A stretch of 64,000 bases of DNA from Enterobacter sp. JBIWA008 (GTDB taxonomy: Bacteria; Pseudomonadota; Gammaproteobacteria; Enterobacterales; Enterobacteriaceae): contig NZ_CP074149.1 in NCBI RefSeq assembly GCF_019968765.1, positions 3,348,001-3,412,000 on the forward strand. Direction: 5' to 3'. The translations under genes and the position numbers were made by a program. A model generated the notes under the pieces. The model saw nothing but the letters and a program-made list of their open reading frames with translations. It ran no database searches and was not told the DNA's origin. Each line of letters starts with the position of its first letter. Positions within the stretch are counted from its first letter, which is position 1. This document shows positions 21,876 to 31,423 of the stretch, piece by piece.

Positions 21876-23269
21876 GATTTGGCTCCGGTGTTTTCCTGCG
21901 CGTTACCGCCGACAGGTTTGTTTTTCGCGAAGACGTTGTACGCCACCAGCAGAGCGAACAACGCCACAACCAGTCCGGTGATGGCAAGCGGCGACAGGAA
22001 GCGCGCCAGGTTGCCGAGGACAATCCCGACCGCGCCAAAGTCGGCGTCCGAGAAGGTGGTGTTGGCAAAGCCAATGGCGCCCAGCACCGGCAGCAGCAGG
22101 ACCGGCAGGAAGGTGATCAGCAGACCGTTAGCAAAGGCGCCAATCATTGCCCCGCGACGTCCACCGGTAGCGTTACCGAACACGCCCGCCGTTGCGCCGG
22201 TGAAGAAGTGTGGTACGACGCCCGGGAGGATCAGCACCCAGCTAAACCGACCGCAGATGAACAACCCCACAATCCCGCCGAGGAAGCTGAACAGGAAGCC
22301 AATCAGCACCGCGTTTGGCGCATAGGGATACACCACCGGGCAATCCAGCGCAGGACGCGCGTTCGGTACCAGTTTCTCCGAGAAGCCGGTAAAGGCCGGA
22401 ACGATTTCCGCCAGAATCAGGCGCACGCCCTGCAGGATGATGAACACGCCCGCCGCGAAGGTGATCGCCATGATGATGGCGTAGACAAGGTAGTTCTGGC
22501 CGCCGCTGAAGGTGGCCTCCACGTACTCACGTCCGGCGCTCACCGCCAGGATGAGGTAGATAATCATCATGGTCAGGGAGATCGAGATCGAGCTGTCGCG
22601 CAGGAAGCTCAGGTTCTTCGGCAGGTTCATCTCTTCTGTTGAGCGGGAGCCTTTGCCGACCTTGCTGCCAATCCAGCCGGACAGCACGTAGCCAAGCGTG
22701 CCGAAATGCCCGAAGGCAATTTCATCGTTGCCGGTAATGCGCTTCATGTAGCGCTGCGCAATCGCCGGGAAGAAGGCCATGATCAGGCCGAGGATCAGCG
22801 AGCCGGTAAAGACTAGCCCCACCCCCTCAAAGCCCGCAACCGTCAGGATCACGCCAATCATGCACGCCATATAAAACGTGTGGTGTCCGGTCAGGAAGAT
22901 GTACTTCAGGCGGGTAAAGCGTGCGACGATAATATTCGCCACCATGCCGAAAGCCATAATAAGCGCGGTCGCTGCACCGTATTTTTCCAGCGCAATAGAC
23001 ACAATCGCTTCATTGTTTGGAATAATGCCCTGAATCGTAAAGGCGTGCTCAAACATACCGCCCAAAGGATTTAATGAACCCACAAGCACCGTGGCGCCGC
23101 CGCCCAGTACAATAAAGCCAAGAATGGTTTTAATCGTCCCTTTAACCACGTCCGAAAAGGCTTTCTTCTGCGCAACCAGACCAATAAGCGCAATTAAACC
23201 GACCAGCACCGAAGGGACTTTTAAAATATCAACAACGAAATTCAGCGTTTCAAGGATAAACATATCCAC
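21872..23269 (-). CDS. PTS EIIC permease, ascorbate (UlaA/SgaT) family
   Basis: Sugar-translocating membrane component of a phosphotransferase system. The 465 residues contain about ten or eleven hydrophobic helices. UlaA-family hallmarks are visible: FTRLKYIFLTGHHTFYMA near 115-132, the GHFGTLGYVLSGWIGSKVG segment near 190-208 and PGVVPHFFTGATAGVFGNATGGRRGA near 345. It is not ulaA itself: the surrounding genes encode transketolase halves rather than the L-ascorbate-6-phosphate lactonase and its pathway. Downstream of IIB by 15 bases. Confidence 0.92.
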   Translation of the reverse strand: MDMFILETLNFVVDILKVPSVLVGLIALIGLVAQKKAFSDVVKGTIKTILGFIVLGGGATVLVGSLNPLGGMFEHAFTIQGIIPNNEAIVSIALEKYGAATALIMAFGMVANIIVARFTRLKYIFLTGHHTFYMACMIGVILTVAGFEGVGLVFTGSLILGLIMAFFPAIAQRYMKRITGNDEIAFGHFGTLGYVLSGWIGSKVGKGSRSTEEMNLPKNLSFLRDSSISISLTMMIIYLILAVSAGREYVEATFSGGQNYLVYAIIMAITFAAGVFIILQGVRLILAEIVPAFTGFSEKLVPNARPALDCPVVYPYAPNAVLIGFLFSFLGGIVGLFICGRFSWVLILPGVVPHFFTGATAGVFGNATGGRRGAMIGAFANGLLITFLPVLLLPVLGAIGFANTTFSDADFGAVGIVLGNLARFLSPLAITGLVVALFALLVAYNVFAKNKPVGGNAQENTGAKS

Positions 23270-23284
23270 CTCGCCTTATCAGGG

Positions 23285-23557
23285 TTATTGTCTTTCGAAC
23301 CAGGCGCGCAGCTGCGCTTCAAGTTCGTTGATGTCGATGATGTTGTTAATCACCACCAGCTGGGTTTCCGGCACGCTGGCGCTGGCCGCAATGTCTTTTG
23401 CCATCACGAAAAGATCGGCCGCGCCCGGCGTGGCCGAGGAGAGATCGGAATGTTCAACCTCAGCCTCAATCTCCAGTTTTTTAAGCACCTTTTTAATATT
23501 CATTTCGACCATAAAACTGCTGCCCAGGCCGGAGCCGCAAATAGCCATGATTTTCAT
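23285..23557 (-). CDS. PTS EIIB component, lactose/ascorbate (UlaB-like) type
   Basis: 90-residue cytoplasmic phosphocarrier. The phosphocysteine is C7 in ICGSGLGSS, the P-loop-like active site of UlaB/SgaB proteins. It passes phosphate from IIA to the sugar during transport by IIC. It sits between IIA (80-base gap) and IIC (15-base gap). Confidence 0.92.
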   Translation of the reverse strand: MKIMAICGSGLGSSFMVEMNIKKVLKKLEIEAEVEHSDLSSATPGAADLFVMAKDIAASASVPETQLVVINNIIDINELEAQLRAWFERQ

Positions 23558-23637
23558 TGTTGTCCCCTTATTTTGAGTAGAGCACGCCCCATCACGCTGT
23601 CGCGTAATGTTGTGAATAATCGGATTAAAGAATTAAA

Positions 23638-24081
23638 TCAGAAGCGGTCAATAATCGTTTTAATTTCCTCCAGGGTATTCGCCTGATGCAGTTTCTCCAT
23701 ATCCTCGTCGCTGGAAAATAATTCTGCGAGTGCGGATATCATTTCGATATGGCTATGTTTATCCGGTGCCGCAAGCATAATAATGACATCGACAGGGTCA
23801 AACTCACCGGCACCAAACGAGACGCCCTGTTTTAGTTTTAATAAAGACAACCCCAGTCCTTTGGCGCCTTCCTCCGGCCGCGCATGCGGCATCGCCAGCC
23901 CTGGTGCCAGCACATAATAGGGTCCTAACGCGTGGTGCTGCTGGATGATGGCCGTGACGTATTCAGGCTCAATCACCTGCAAGTCCAGAAGCGGCTTCGC
24001 GCACAGCTCAAGCGCCTGCGGCCAGTTTTCCACGCTATCCTGCAGCGTGATGGTTGTATCATATATCCTTTTTTTGAGCAC
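23638..24081 (-). CDS. PTS EIIA component, mannitol/fructose (UlaC-like) type
   Basis: 147-residue phosphocarrier, first gene of the operon. The phospho-histidine is H66 in GLAMPHARPEEGA. The C-terminal half (VDVIIMLAAPDKHSHIEMISALAELFSSDED) is typical of type-2 EIIA domains. The start is GTG at 24081 with GGGAG seven bases upstream. It receives phosphate from HPr and hands it to the IIB Cys. Confidence 0.92.
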   Translation of the reverse strand: MLKKRIYDTTITLQDSVENWPQALELCAKPLLDLQVIEPEYVTAIIQQHHALGPYYVLAPGLAMPHARPEEGAKGLGLSLLKLKQGVSFGAGEFDPVDVIIMLAAPDKHSHIEMISALAELFSSDEDMEKLHQANTLEEIKTIIDRF

Positions 24082-24141
24082 TTTTCACTCCCGCTACACG
24101 CTAAAGATGAGCAAACTTTATTCAACACATCGCAGAATGAC

Positions 24142-24157
24142 TGCGATCGGGATCACA
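24142..24157. promoter_or_regulatory. Candidate CRP-cAMP site
   Basis: TGCGA-N6-TCACA matches nine of ten core positions of the CRP consensus. Its centre lies about 41 bases upstream of a plausible start point for the PTS operon, with a -10-like TAAAGT on the minus strand at 24115-24120. This is class II spacing and would fit catabolite control. Confidence 0.55.
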
Positions 24158-24158
24158 A

Positions 24159-24172
24159 AGATAGCGCTACCA
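24159..24172. promoter_or_regulatory. Candidate operator O2 for the local LacI/GntR-type regulator (imperfect)
   Basis: AGATAGCGCTACCA, an imperfect copy of the 14-base palindrome at 24193-24206; the two centres are 34 bases apart. It adjoins the candidate CRP site. Confidence 0.55.
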
Positions 24173-24192
24173 ATAGTTAACATGCAGAAATG

Positions 24193-24206
24193 TGATAGCG
24201 CTATCA
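24193..24206. promoter_or_regulatory. Candidate operator O1 for the local LacI/GntR-type regulator (perfect palindrome)
   Basis: TGATAGCGCTATCA is a perfect 14-base palindrome with a central GC step, the usual symmetry of LacI-family operators. It lies between the divergent PTS operon and the regulator gene, about 50 bases before a TATACT -10-like box at 24255-24260 for the regulator. Confidence 0.65.
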
Positions 24207-24315
24207 AATTACAATCACGGCGCTAAATCACAGCAAAAAAAGGGATTTAAGGCGTATACTGCCTGTCACGTGAAGCGAAGGAAATGAAGAACGCGTCTGG
24301 TCAGCAGGAAGGTGT

Positions 24316-25335
24316 ATGTCTCTAACCCGAAAACGGCGCAGTACTGGTAAAGTGACACTCGCCGATGTCGCACAGCTTGCCGGTGTGGGCACGATGACCG
24401 TGTCCCGTGCACTCCGCACGCCCGAACAGGTTTCCGATAAACTACGAGAAAAAATTGAAGCTGCCGTGCAGGAGTTGGGTTATATGCCTAATCTTGCCGC
24501 CAGCGCGCTGGCCTCGGCGTCGTCGTGGACGATAGCCATGGTGGTGCCTAATCTCTCCGAAGCCGGATGCTCGGAGATGTTCGCCGGGCTACAGCAGGTG
24601 CTACAGCCTGCCGGGTATCAGATCATGCTGGCTGAATCCCAGCATCGTCTTGAGCAGGAGGAGAAATTGCTGGAGACGCTGCTGGCGTCGAATATTGCCG
24701 CCGCTATCCTGCTCAGCGTTGAACATACCGACACCGTTCGTCACTGGCTGAAAAATGCCTCTATTCCGGTGATGGAGATGGGCGCCATGCGCGCCGATCC
24801 GATTGATATGAATATCGGGATTGATAACGTTGCAGCCATGTATGAGCTAACGGAAATGGTGATTAAGCGCGGCTACCAAAATATAGGCCTGCTGTGCGCC
24901 AACCAGGAGCAGTGGATTTTCCAGCAGCATCTGCAGGGCTGGTACAAAGCAATGCTTCGCCACCATATGTCGCCGAACCGGGTCATTAACGCGGCGATGC
25001 CGCCGAGCTTCTCGACCGGCGCGGCACAGCTGCCAGAATTTCTGCTGGCGTGGCCGGAGCTGGATGCGCTGGTGTGCGTCTCTGACGAGCTGGCCTGCGG
25101 CGCGCTGTACGAGTGTCAGCGCAGGCGAATCAAAGTGCCGGACGATCTGGCGGTGGTAGGCTTTGGCGATAGCGACGTGAGCCGCGTCTGCCAGCCGCCG
25201 CTGACGACGATGGCGGTGCCGCATCGTAAGATTGGAATTGAAGCCGGGAAAGCGTTGCTGGAGCGTCTGAATGACGGTGACTGGCGCGATCAAAAACCCA
25301 TCGCGTCCAGTCTGTGTCTGAGAGAGAGTTGCTGA
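24316..25335 (+). CDS. LacI/GntR-family transcriptional regulator of the PTS-transketolase operon
   Basis: 339-residue repressor. The N-terminal helix-turn-helix is VTLADVAQLAGVGTMTVSRAL (residues 13-33), followed by the hinge region ELGYMPNLAASALASASS and a periplasmic-binding-protein-like ligand domain from about residue 65. The overall pattern (MTVSRALRTPEQVS, PDDLAVVGFGDSDV) is closest to the gluconate-repressor branch of the LacI family. It diverges from the PTS operon, so local control is the natural inference; the ligand is probably the transported sugar or its phosphate. Confidence 0.92.
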   Translation: MSLTRKRRSTGKVTLADVAQLAGVGTMTVSRALRTPEQVSDKLREKIEAAVQELGYMPNLAASALASASSWTIAMVVPNLSEAGCSEMFAGLQQVLQPAGYQIMLAESQHRLEQEEKLLETLLASNIAAAILLSVEHTDTVRHWLKNASIPVMEMGAMRADPIDMNIGIDNVAAMYELTEMVIKRGYQNIGLLCANQEQWIFQQHLQGWYKAMLRHHMSPNRVINAAMPPSFSTGAAQLPEFLLAWPELDALVCVSDELACGALYECQRRRIKVPDDLAVVGFGDSDVSRVCQPPLTTMAVPHRKIGIEAGKALLERLNDGDWRDQKPIASSLCLRESC

Positions 25336-25338
25336 CGC

Positions 25339-25893
25339 TTACTCAGCCTCTTCCTCTTTCTCTGTTTTGGTCGATTCGTTTTTGGCGTTGCGGGTCATCC
25401 ACAGCGCCAGCGCTTTTAACGAATCAGGCGTAAACTCGTCGCAGCGCGCGGTGATCTCTTCCGGCGTCATCCAGCTGACTTCACTCACCTCTTCTTCCTG
25501 CAGCGCGAATGGCCCGTGGGAAACACAGCTAAACAGCCCGCCCCAGACGCGGCAGTTTTCGTCTTCGAAATAGAACTGACCGTGCTCGGCAAACGGCACA
25601 CCTGCGATGCCTAACTCTTCTTCCGCTTCACGACGTGCGGAATCCAGCAGCACTTCATCTGCCTGCACAACCCCACCTGCGGTGGCATCCAGCATACCCG
25701 GAAGAAAATCTTTGGTATCCGTACGGCGCTGGACCAGAATTTTGCCCATACCGTCATGCACAACGATGTATGTTGCGCGGTGGCGCAGACGCTCCGCACG
25801 CATTTGTTCGCGGCTGGCCTGTGCGATCACTTCATTCTCTTCGCTGACAATGTCAACCCACTCTGTACTTGCCAAATGACTCTGCTCCACCAT
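25339..25893 (-). CDS. yfcD: Nudix hydrolase YfcD
   Basis: 184-residue Nudix-fold protein. The Nudix box is [23 protein letters not shown] (about residues 73-95), intact for metal binding. The substrate is not established; the fold resembles isopentenyl-diphosphate isomerase. The C terminus has an acidic/lysine-rich tail ([16 protein letters not shown]). Convergent with the regulator gene, 3 bases apart. Confidence 0.93.
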   Translation of the reverse strand: MVEQSHLASTEWVDIVSEENEVIAQASREQMRAERLRHRATYIVVHDGMGKILVQRRTDTKDFLPGMLDATAGGVVQADEVLLDSARREAEEELGIAGVPFAEHGQFYFEDENCRVWGGLFSCVSHGPFALQEEEVSEVSWMTPEEITARCDEFTPDSLKALALWMTRNAKNESTKTEKEEEAE

Positions 25894-25948
25894 CGGGAAA
25901 CCTTCTCTTCTAAGCGCTCTTTCGGCGCGTTTGCAGTTGAGGTGTAAC

Positions 25949-26500
25949 TTACGGATTAATCGCTATCTGCGCAATAACTTGCTGATCATTAAGTGCGATA
26001 ACGCTCAGGGTATTTCCATCCAGAATGCCATAGCTCGCAGGATAACCGCCTTTCGGTATGCTGACCGAACCCGGGTTAAAGTGATAAATCTCACCGCGCT
26101 TTTCAGCAACCGGAATATGAGTATGACCGTAAACCAGGACATCGCCAGCCGCGAGCGCCGGGAGATTATCCGGGCTAAAAAGATGCCCGTGCGTCAGGAA
26201 CAGGCGGCTTTTTTCCAGCAGCACCTGTTGCCATGGCGCGGTAAGGGGAAAATGCAGCAGCATCTGATCCACTTCGCTGTCGCAGTTGCCGCGAACGGCA
26301 ATGATGTGCGAGGCATACGGGTTGAGCTTTTCCGCAACCTGCGCAGGCGCGTAGCCCTCCGGCAGCGCGTTGCGCGGGCCGTGATTGAGCACATCTCCCA
26401 GAATAATCAGCCACTGCGCGCCGCTTTGTGCAAACAGGGAGATAACACGCTCGGTAGCGGGCAGCGCTCCATGGATATCCGACGCAAACATCAGTTTCAT
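25949..26500 (-). CDS. yfcE: Phosphodiesterase YfcE
   Basis: 183-residue metallophosphoesterase of the MJ0936/YfcE type, active on phosphodiester model substrates in E. coli. Metal ligands are seen in MFASDIHG (D9, H11), [10 protein letters not shown] (D37), GNCD (N73 region) and TH-GH segments LTHGHLF and YGHTHIP. Physiological role unknown. Confidence 0.93.
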   Translation of the reverse strand: MKLMFASDIHGALPATERVISLFAQSGAQWLIILGDVLNHGPRNALPEGYAPAQVAEKLNPYASHIIAVRGNCDSEVDQMLLHFPLTAPWQQVLLEKSRLFLTHGHLFSPDNLPALAAGDVLVYGHTHIPVAEKRGEIYHFNPGSVSIPKGGYPASYGILDGNTLSVIALNDQQVIAQIAINP

Positions 26501-26556
26501 CAGTCACTCCTCGGGAAAACAGACTGCCCCCATCATACCTGAAGCGTCCGGGCTTA

Positions 26557-27279
<723 letters not shown>

Positions 27280-27341
27280 TTACAACAACCACCTATACTC
27301 ATTTGTCATGGCACCACTATTCGCATGGACAGGAGTTGAGA

Positions 27342-27970
27342 ATGATCGACCTTTATTACGCCCCTACCCCAAACGGCCATAAGATCACCCTCTTTCTTGA
27401 AGAAGCCGAGCTGGATTACAGGATCATTCGCGTGGATATCAGCAAAGGCGATCAGTTCAGCCCTCTCTTTCTGGCTATCTCGCCGAATAATAAAATCCCG
27501 GCGATTATTGATAACCAGCCGGCGGACGGGGGCAGGCCGCTGAGCCTGTTTGAATCCGGTGAAATTTTGCTCTACCTGGCGGAGAAAACCGGCAAACTGC
27601 TGAGCGGCGAACTGCGCGAGCGTCACCATACCCTGCAATGGCTCTTCTGGCAGGCGAGCGGGCTGGGGCCCATGCTGGGTCAAAATCATCACTTTACCGC
27701 TTACGCCCCGCAGCCCATTCCTTATGCTATAGAACGTTATCAGGTTGAGACTCAACGGTTGTATGACGTTCTGAACCGTCGGCTGGAGAAAACGCCGTGG
27801 CTCGGGGCGATCATTACAGTATTGCCGATATCGCCTGCTGGCCGTGGGTGAATACGCATGAAAAACACCGCATTGACCTGGCCTCTTACCCGGCGGTGAA
27901 CAACTGGTTTGAGCGCATTCGAACCCGCCCGGCCACCGAGCGGGCGATGCAAAAAATCCAGCAGATTTAA
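27342..27970 (+). pseudogene. yfcG: Disulfide-bond oxidoreductase YfcG, frameshifted
   Basis: GST-like nu-class disulfide reductase. Residues 1 to about 154 are intact (IDLYYAPTPNGHKITLFLEEAELDY, SLFESGEILLYLAEKTG, GLGPMLGQNHHF). Then the frame breaks at the G run 27804-27807: the shifted frame continues WLG-AIITVLPISPAGRG and stops at 27851 after 169 residues. The next frame carries the missing conserved end DHYSIADIACWPWVN...RTRPATERAMQKIQQI to a stop at 27968-27970. The span of 629 bases is one short of a 209-codon gene, so loss of a single G explains everything. It could be a real null allele or a base-calling error. Start ATG 27342 has AGGAG upstream. Confidence 0.88.
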
Positions 27971-28045
27971 CCCTCTATGAGGCTGGGTGCCCGCGAGCCT
28001 CTCATGTATGATGAGCGGGAAATACTGACACGGAGAAGACCTGCA

Positions 28046-28414
28046 ATGTCACAGCCAGATGCTGTTATTCGTATAAAAAATTTACGCTTGCGTACCTTCA
28101 TCGGTATCAAAGAGGAAGAGATCGCCAACCGTCAGGATATTGTCATTAACGTGGTGATTCACTACCCCGCAGACAAAGCGCGGGCCAGCGAAGACATCAA
28201 CGACGCGCTGAACTACCGCACGATCACCAAAAACATCATTCAGTACGTGGAGAATAACCGCTTCTCTCTGCTGGAAAAATTAACTCAGGATGTGCTCGAT
28301 ATCGCACGCGAACATCACTGGGTCACTTATGCTGAAGTTGAGATCGATAAACTTCACGCCCTGCGCTACGCCGATTCCGTCTCCATGACGTTAAGCTGGC
28401 GACGCCAGGCGTAA
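28046..28414 (+). CDS. folX: Dihydroneopterin triphosphate 2'-epimerase
   Basis: 122-residue member of the FolB/FolX T-fold family; it epimerises dihydroneopterin triphosphate to dihydromonapterin triphosphate for tetrahydromonapterin synthesis. [22 protein letters not shown] near the N terminus and the conserved [17 protein letters not shown] at the C terminus are visible. The start ATG at 28046 follows GGAGAAG; an earlier in-frame ATG would add 23 unrelated residues. Confidence 0.93.
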   Translation: MSQPDAVIRIKNLRLRTFIGIKEEEIANRQDIVINVVIHYPADKARASEDINDALNYRTITKNIIQYVENNRFSLLEKLTQDVLDIAREHHWVTYAEVEIDKLHALRYADSVSMTLSWRRQA

Positions 28415-28427
28415 ACCTGGAGGTTGT

Positions 28428-29321
28428 ATGAAGATTTTGCTGACCGGCGGTACAGGCCTTATTGGTCGTCACCTCATTGCGCGTCTGCAGGCCTTGCATC
28501 ACGACATTACCGTGGTCACGCGCAGCCCGGAGAAGGCGCGCCAGGTACTGGGGGCGGGTATTGATATCTGGAAAAATCTGGCCGAGCAGCAAAATCTGGA
28601 CGGCTTCGACGCCGTCATTAACCTCGCGGGTGAACCCATCGCCGATAAGCGCTGGACGGAAGAGCAAAAACAGCTGTTATGCAGCAGCCGGTGGAACATT
28701 ACCGAAAAGCTGGTCGAGCTTATCCGCAATAGCCACACCCCGCCTTCGGTGCTGATTTCGGGTTCCGCAGTGGGCTATTACGGCGATCTCGGCGAGGTGG
28801 TGGTGACCGAGGAAGAGCCACCCCATAACGAATTTACCCATAAGCTCTGCGCCCAGTGGGAGCGTATCGCCAGTGCGGCGCAGAGCGATCGTACCCGCGT
28901 TTGCCTGCTACGGACCGGCGTCGTGCTTGCGCCTAAGGGCGGTATTCTGGCGAAGATGCTTCCCCCTTTCCGGCTCGGACTCGGCGGCCCCATCGGCAAC
29001 GGTCGTCAGTACCTGGCGTGGATCCATATCGACGATATGGTCAACGGTATTCTCTGGCTGCTGGATAACGATCTGCGCGGGCCGTTTAACATGGTTGCGC
29101 CGTATCCGGTGCGTAACGAACAGTTTGCCCACGCGCTGGGGCATGCCCTGCACCGCCCGGCGATATTACGCGTGCCTGCCACGGTCATTCGCCTGATGAT
29201 GGGTGAAGCGTCCGTGCTGGTATTAGGCGGACAGCGGGCGCTGCCAAAACGGCTGGAAGCGGCGGGCTTTGCGTTCCGCTGGTATGAATTAGAAGAGGCC
29301 CTGGGGGATGTGGTGCGGTGA
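28428..29321 (+). CDS. yfcH: Epimerase family protein YfcH (SDR39U1-like)
   Basis: 297-residue extended short-chain dehydrogenase/epimerase. N-terminal NAD(P) loop [10 protein letters not shown] (residues 7-16), the [14 protein letters not shown] segment near 64-77, [12 protein letters not shown] with the catalytic Tyr near 112-123, and the C-terminal DUF1731-like domain. The biochemical role is unknown. It lies 13 bases after folX, so they probably share a transcript. Confidence 0.92.
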   Translation: MKILLTGGTGLIGRHLIARLQALHHDITVVTRSPEKARQVLGAGIDIWKNLAEQQNLDGFDAVINLAGEPIADKRWTEEQKQLLCSSRWNITEKLVELIRNSHTPPSVLISGSAVGYYGDLGEVVVTEEEPPHNEFTHKLCAQWERIASAAQSDRTRVCLLRTGVVLAPKGGILAKMLPPFRLGLGGPIGNGRQYLAWIHIDDMVNGILWLLDNDLRGPFNMVAPYPVRNEQFAHALGHALHRPAILRVPATVIRLMMGEASVLVLGGQRALPKRLEAAGFAFRWYELEEALGDVVR

Positions 29322-29341
29322 ATATGTTACAGTGACAGGCC

Positions 29342-29875
29342 ATGTTCCGAAGAAATGGCGTAACAATGGCAACAATCACCACACCCCGGCTTCACCTCAC
29401 TCCTTTCGAACCCACCGACTGGGCCTTCTTCCGCTCGCTGCGTGAAGATCGCAGCATCATGCGCTACATGGCCGCCATCGCGCCGGAAAAAGAGACCCGA
29501 CGCGTGTTTGCCGCACGCCTGATGGCGGAGCATGTTTTCGTGATCCGCTCTCTGGAGGACGATACGCCGCTGGGTGATATTGGCCTGCAAATCAGCCCTG
29601 AGAATCGTGAAGAGGCCGATATCGGCTATACGGTTGTGCCTGCCGCGCAGGGAAAAGGCATTGCCAGCGAGGCGCTGCGCGCGGTGTGTGACTATGGCTT
29701 TAATCAAACGGGCGTGAGAGCGATTAACGCGTACGTGCTGGCGGATAACGGCGGTTCGGTGCGGGTGCTGGAGAAAGCGGGGTTTGTGCGCACTCAGGTG
29801 CTGGAAAAGGCGTATGAGATTGACGGCGTGCGCTATGACGACTGGGTGTACCGGCTGGAGTGCGGTGCGGCCTGA
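29342..29875 (+). CDS. GNAT family N-acetyltransferase (RimJ/RimL-like)
   Basis: 177 residues of the Gcn5-related acetyltransferase fold. TPRLHLTPFEPTDW opens the domain and the acetyl-CoA pyrophosphate loop is GYTVVPAAQGKGIASEALRAVCDYGF (about residues 96-121), followed by AYVLADNGGSVRVLEKAGF. Two starts compete: 29342, or 29366 at MATITTPRLHL, which fits the family better. E. coli K-12 has no such gene between yfcH and hisP. Substrate unknown; a protein N-terminus, an amino acid or a small molecule are all possible. Confidence 0.85.
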   Translation: MFRRNGVTMATITTPRLHLTPFEPTDWAFFRSLREDRSIMRYMAAIAPEKETRRVFAARLMAEHVFVIRSLEDDTPLGDIGLQISPENREEADIGYTVVPAAQGKGIASEALRAVCDYGFNQTGVRAINAYVLADNGGSVRVLEKAGFVRTQVLEKAYEIDGVRYDDWVYRLECGAA

Positions 29876-29889
29876 ATGCCCTCACTCCG

Positions 29890-29912
29890 CCCCTCTCCCA
29901 CAGGGAGAGGGG
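29890..29912. repeat. Small palindromic repeat, copy 1 (CCCTCTCCC family)
   Basis: Perfect 10-base arms CCCCTCTCCC and GGGAGAGGGG around a 3-base loop, in the convergent gap between the GNAT gene and hisP. Related hairpins occur at 49920 and 59588. Confidence 0.8.
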
Positions 29913-29924
29913 GAAAGGCAAAAC

Positions 29925-30701
29925 CTACTTCAGTGACCCTTTCAGGAACTGCTGCAGGCGCGGACTTTGCGGGTTCGCCAGCACCTCGTCCGGGTGGCCC
30001 TGCTCTTCAATTTTCCCCTGATGCAGGAAGATAACGTGGTTCGAGACGTTACGGGCGAAGCCCATCTCGTGCGTCACCACCACCATCGTTTTGCCCTCTT
30101 CGGCCAGCTTCTGCATGATGCGCAGCACTTCGCCAACGAGTTCAGGGTCCAGCGCGGAAGTCGGTTCGTCGAACAGCAGCACCTCGGGTTCCATCGCCAG
30201 GGCGCGCGCAATGGAGACACGCTGCTGCTGACCGCCGGAGAGATGCACCGGGTATTTCATCTGCTGGCGCTCGTCGATACCCACTTTCGCCAGGTATTTC
30301 ACCGCGCGCTCGCGGGCTTCCTGCTTGCTCAGACCCAGCACCTGAATCGGCGCTTCCATCACGTTCTCCAGCACCGTCATGTGACTCCAGAGGTTGAAGT
30401 GCTGGAACACCATCGTCAGACGCGTGCGCAGCAAACGCAGCTGATTCTTATCCGCCACCTTCAGCTGACCGTCTTTGTCTCGGACCAGGTTTATATTCTG
30501 CCCGCTCACCACAATCGAGCCTTCGCTCGGCTTTTCGAGGAAGTTAATGCAGCGCAGGAAGGTACTTTTACCCGAGCCGGATGAGCCGATGATACTGATT
30601 ACATCGCCCGCATTCGCCTGCAGCGACACCCCTTTCAGCACTTCATGTTCGCCGTAGCGTTTGTGCAAATCAATAACGTTTAATTTGTTCTCAGCCATCA
30701 T
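29925..30701 (-). CDS. hisP: Histidine/lysine/arginine/ornithine ABC transporter ATP-binding protein
   Basis: ATPase of the HisQMP2 importer. Walker [10 protein letters not shown] near residues 39-47, signature [15 protein letters not shown] near 153, Walker [15 protein letters not shown] and the switch His in VVTHEMGF. 258 residues. Last gene of the his transport operon, 5 bases after hisM. Confidence 0.97.
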   Translation of the reverse strand: MMAENKLNVIDLHKRYGEHEVLKGVSLQANAGDVISIIGSSGSGKSTFLRCINFLEKPSEGSIVVSGQNINLVRDKDGQLKVADKNQLRLLRTRLTMVFQHFNLWSHMTVLENVMEAPIQVLGLSKQEARERAVKYLAKVGIDERQQMKYPVHLSGGQQQRVSIARALAMEPEVLLFDEPTSALDPELVGEVLRIMQKLAEEGKTMVVVTHEMGFARNVSNHVIFLHQGKIEEQGHPDEVLANPQSPRLQQFLKGSLK

Positions 30702-30706
30702 CTTTC

Positions 30707-31423
30707 TCAGTGCGTCGAAGAAGGTTTTATATGCTGCAACCAGCGTTTTTCAGCCTTACGGAACAGGCTAATCAAAACATAAGAGATAATTAAATAGAGC
30801 ACCGCCGCAATGCCAAACGCGGTAAACGGCTGATAGGTCGCGGAGTTAATATCGCGCGCGATTTTGAGCAGATCCGGCACCGTCGCGGTAAAGGCGAGCG
30901 CGGTGGAGTGCAGCATCAAAATCACTTCGTTACTGTACGCCGGTAACGCGATACGCAGTGCCGACGGCAGAATAATGCAGCGATAAAGTTTCACCGAGGA
31001 AAAACCGTACGCGCGCGCCGCTTCAATTTCACCGTAAGGGACAGAGCGAATTGCCCCGGCGAAAATCTCGGTGGTATAGGCGCAGGTGTTGAGCGTCAAC
31101 GCCAGCACCGTACAGTTCAGACCGCTGCGGAAGAACGCATTCAGCATCTCAGTGCCTTTTACGATCTCAAGCGTGTACATCCCCGAATAGAACACCAGCA
31201 GCTGCACGTACAGCGGCGTACCGCGAAAGACATAGGTAAACAGCCAGATCGGGAACTGGATAAATTTATTGTTCGACACGCGGCCAATGGCGAGAAACAC
31301 CGCCAGAATGCCGCCCATCACCACGGACGAAATCAGCAGCCAGAGCGTAATCGCCACGCCGGTAAAGCGATAGCCATCCGTCCACAGCAGGGATTTCCAG
31401 TATTCCTGAATAATCTCAATCAC
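30707..31423 (-). CDS. hisM: Histidine/lysine/arginine/ornithine ABC transporter permease HisM
   Basis: 238-residue inner-membrane permease with about five helices; the conserved ABC coupling loop is [30 protein letters not shown] (near 150-180). It pairs with HisQ. It overlaps hisQ by 4 bases. Confidence 0.96.
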   Translation of the reverse strand: MIEIIQEYWKSLLWTDGYRFTGVAITLWLLISSVVMGGILAVFLAIGRVSNNKFIQFPIWLFTYVFRGTPLYVQLLVFYSGMYTLEIVKGTEMLNAFFRSGLNCTVLALTLNTCAYTTEIFAGAIRSVPYGEIEAARAYGFSSVKLYRCIILPSALRIALPAYSNEVILMLHSTALAFTATVPDLLKIARDINSATYQPFTAFGIAAVLYLIISYVLISLFRKAEKRWLQHIKPSSTH

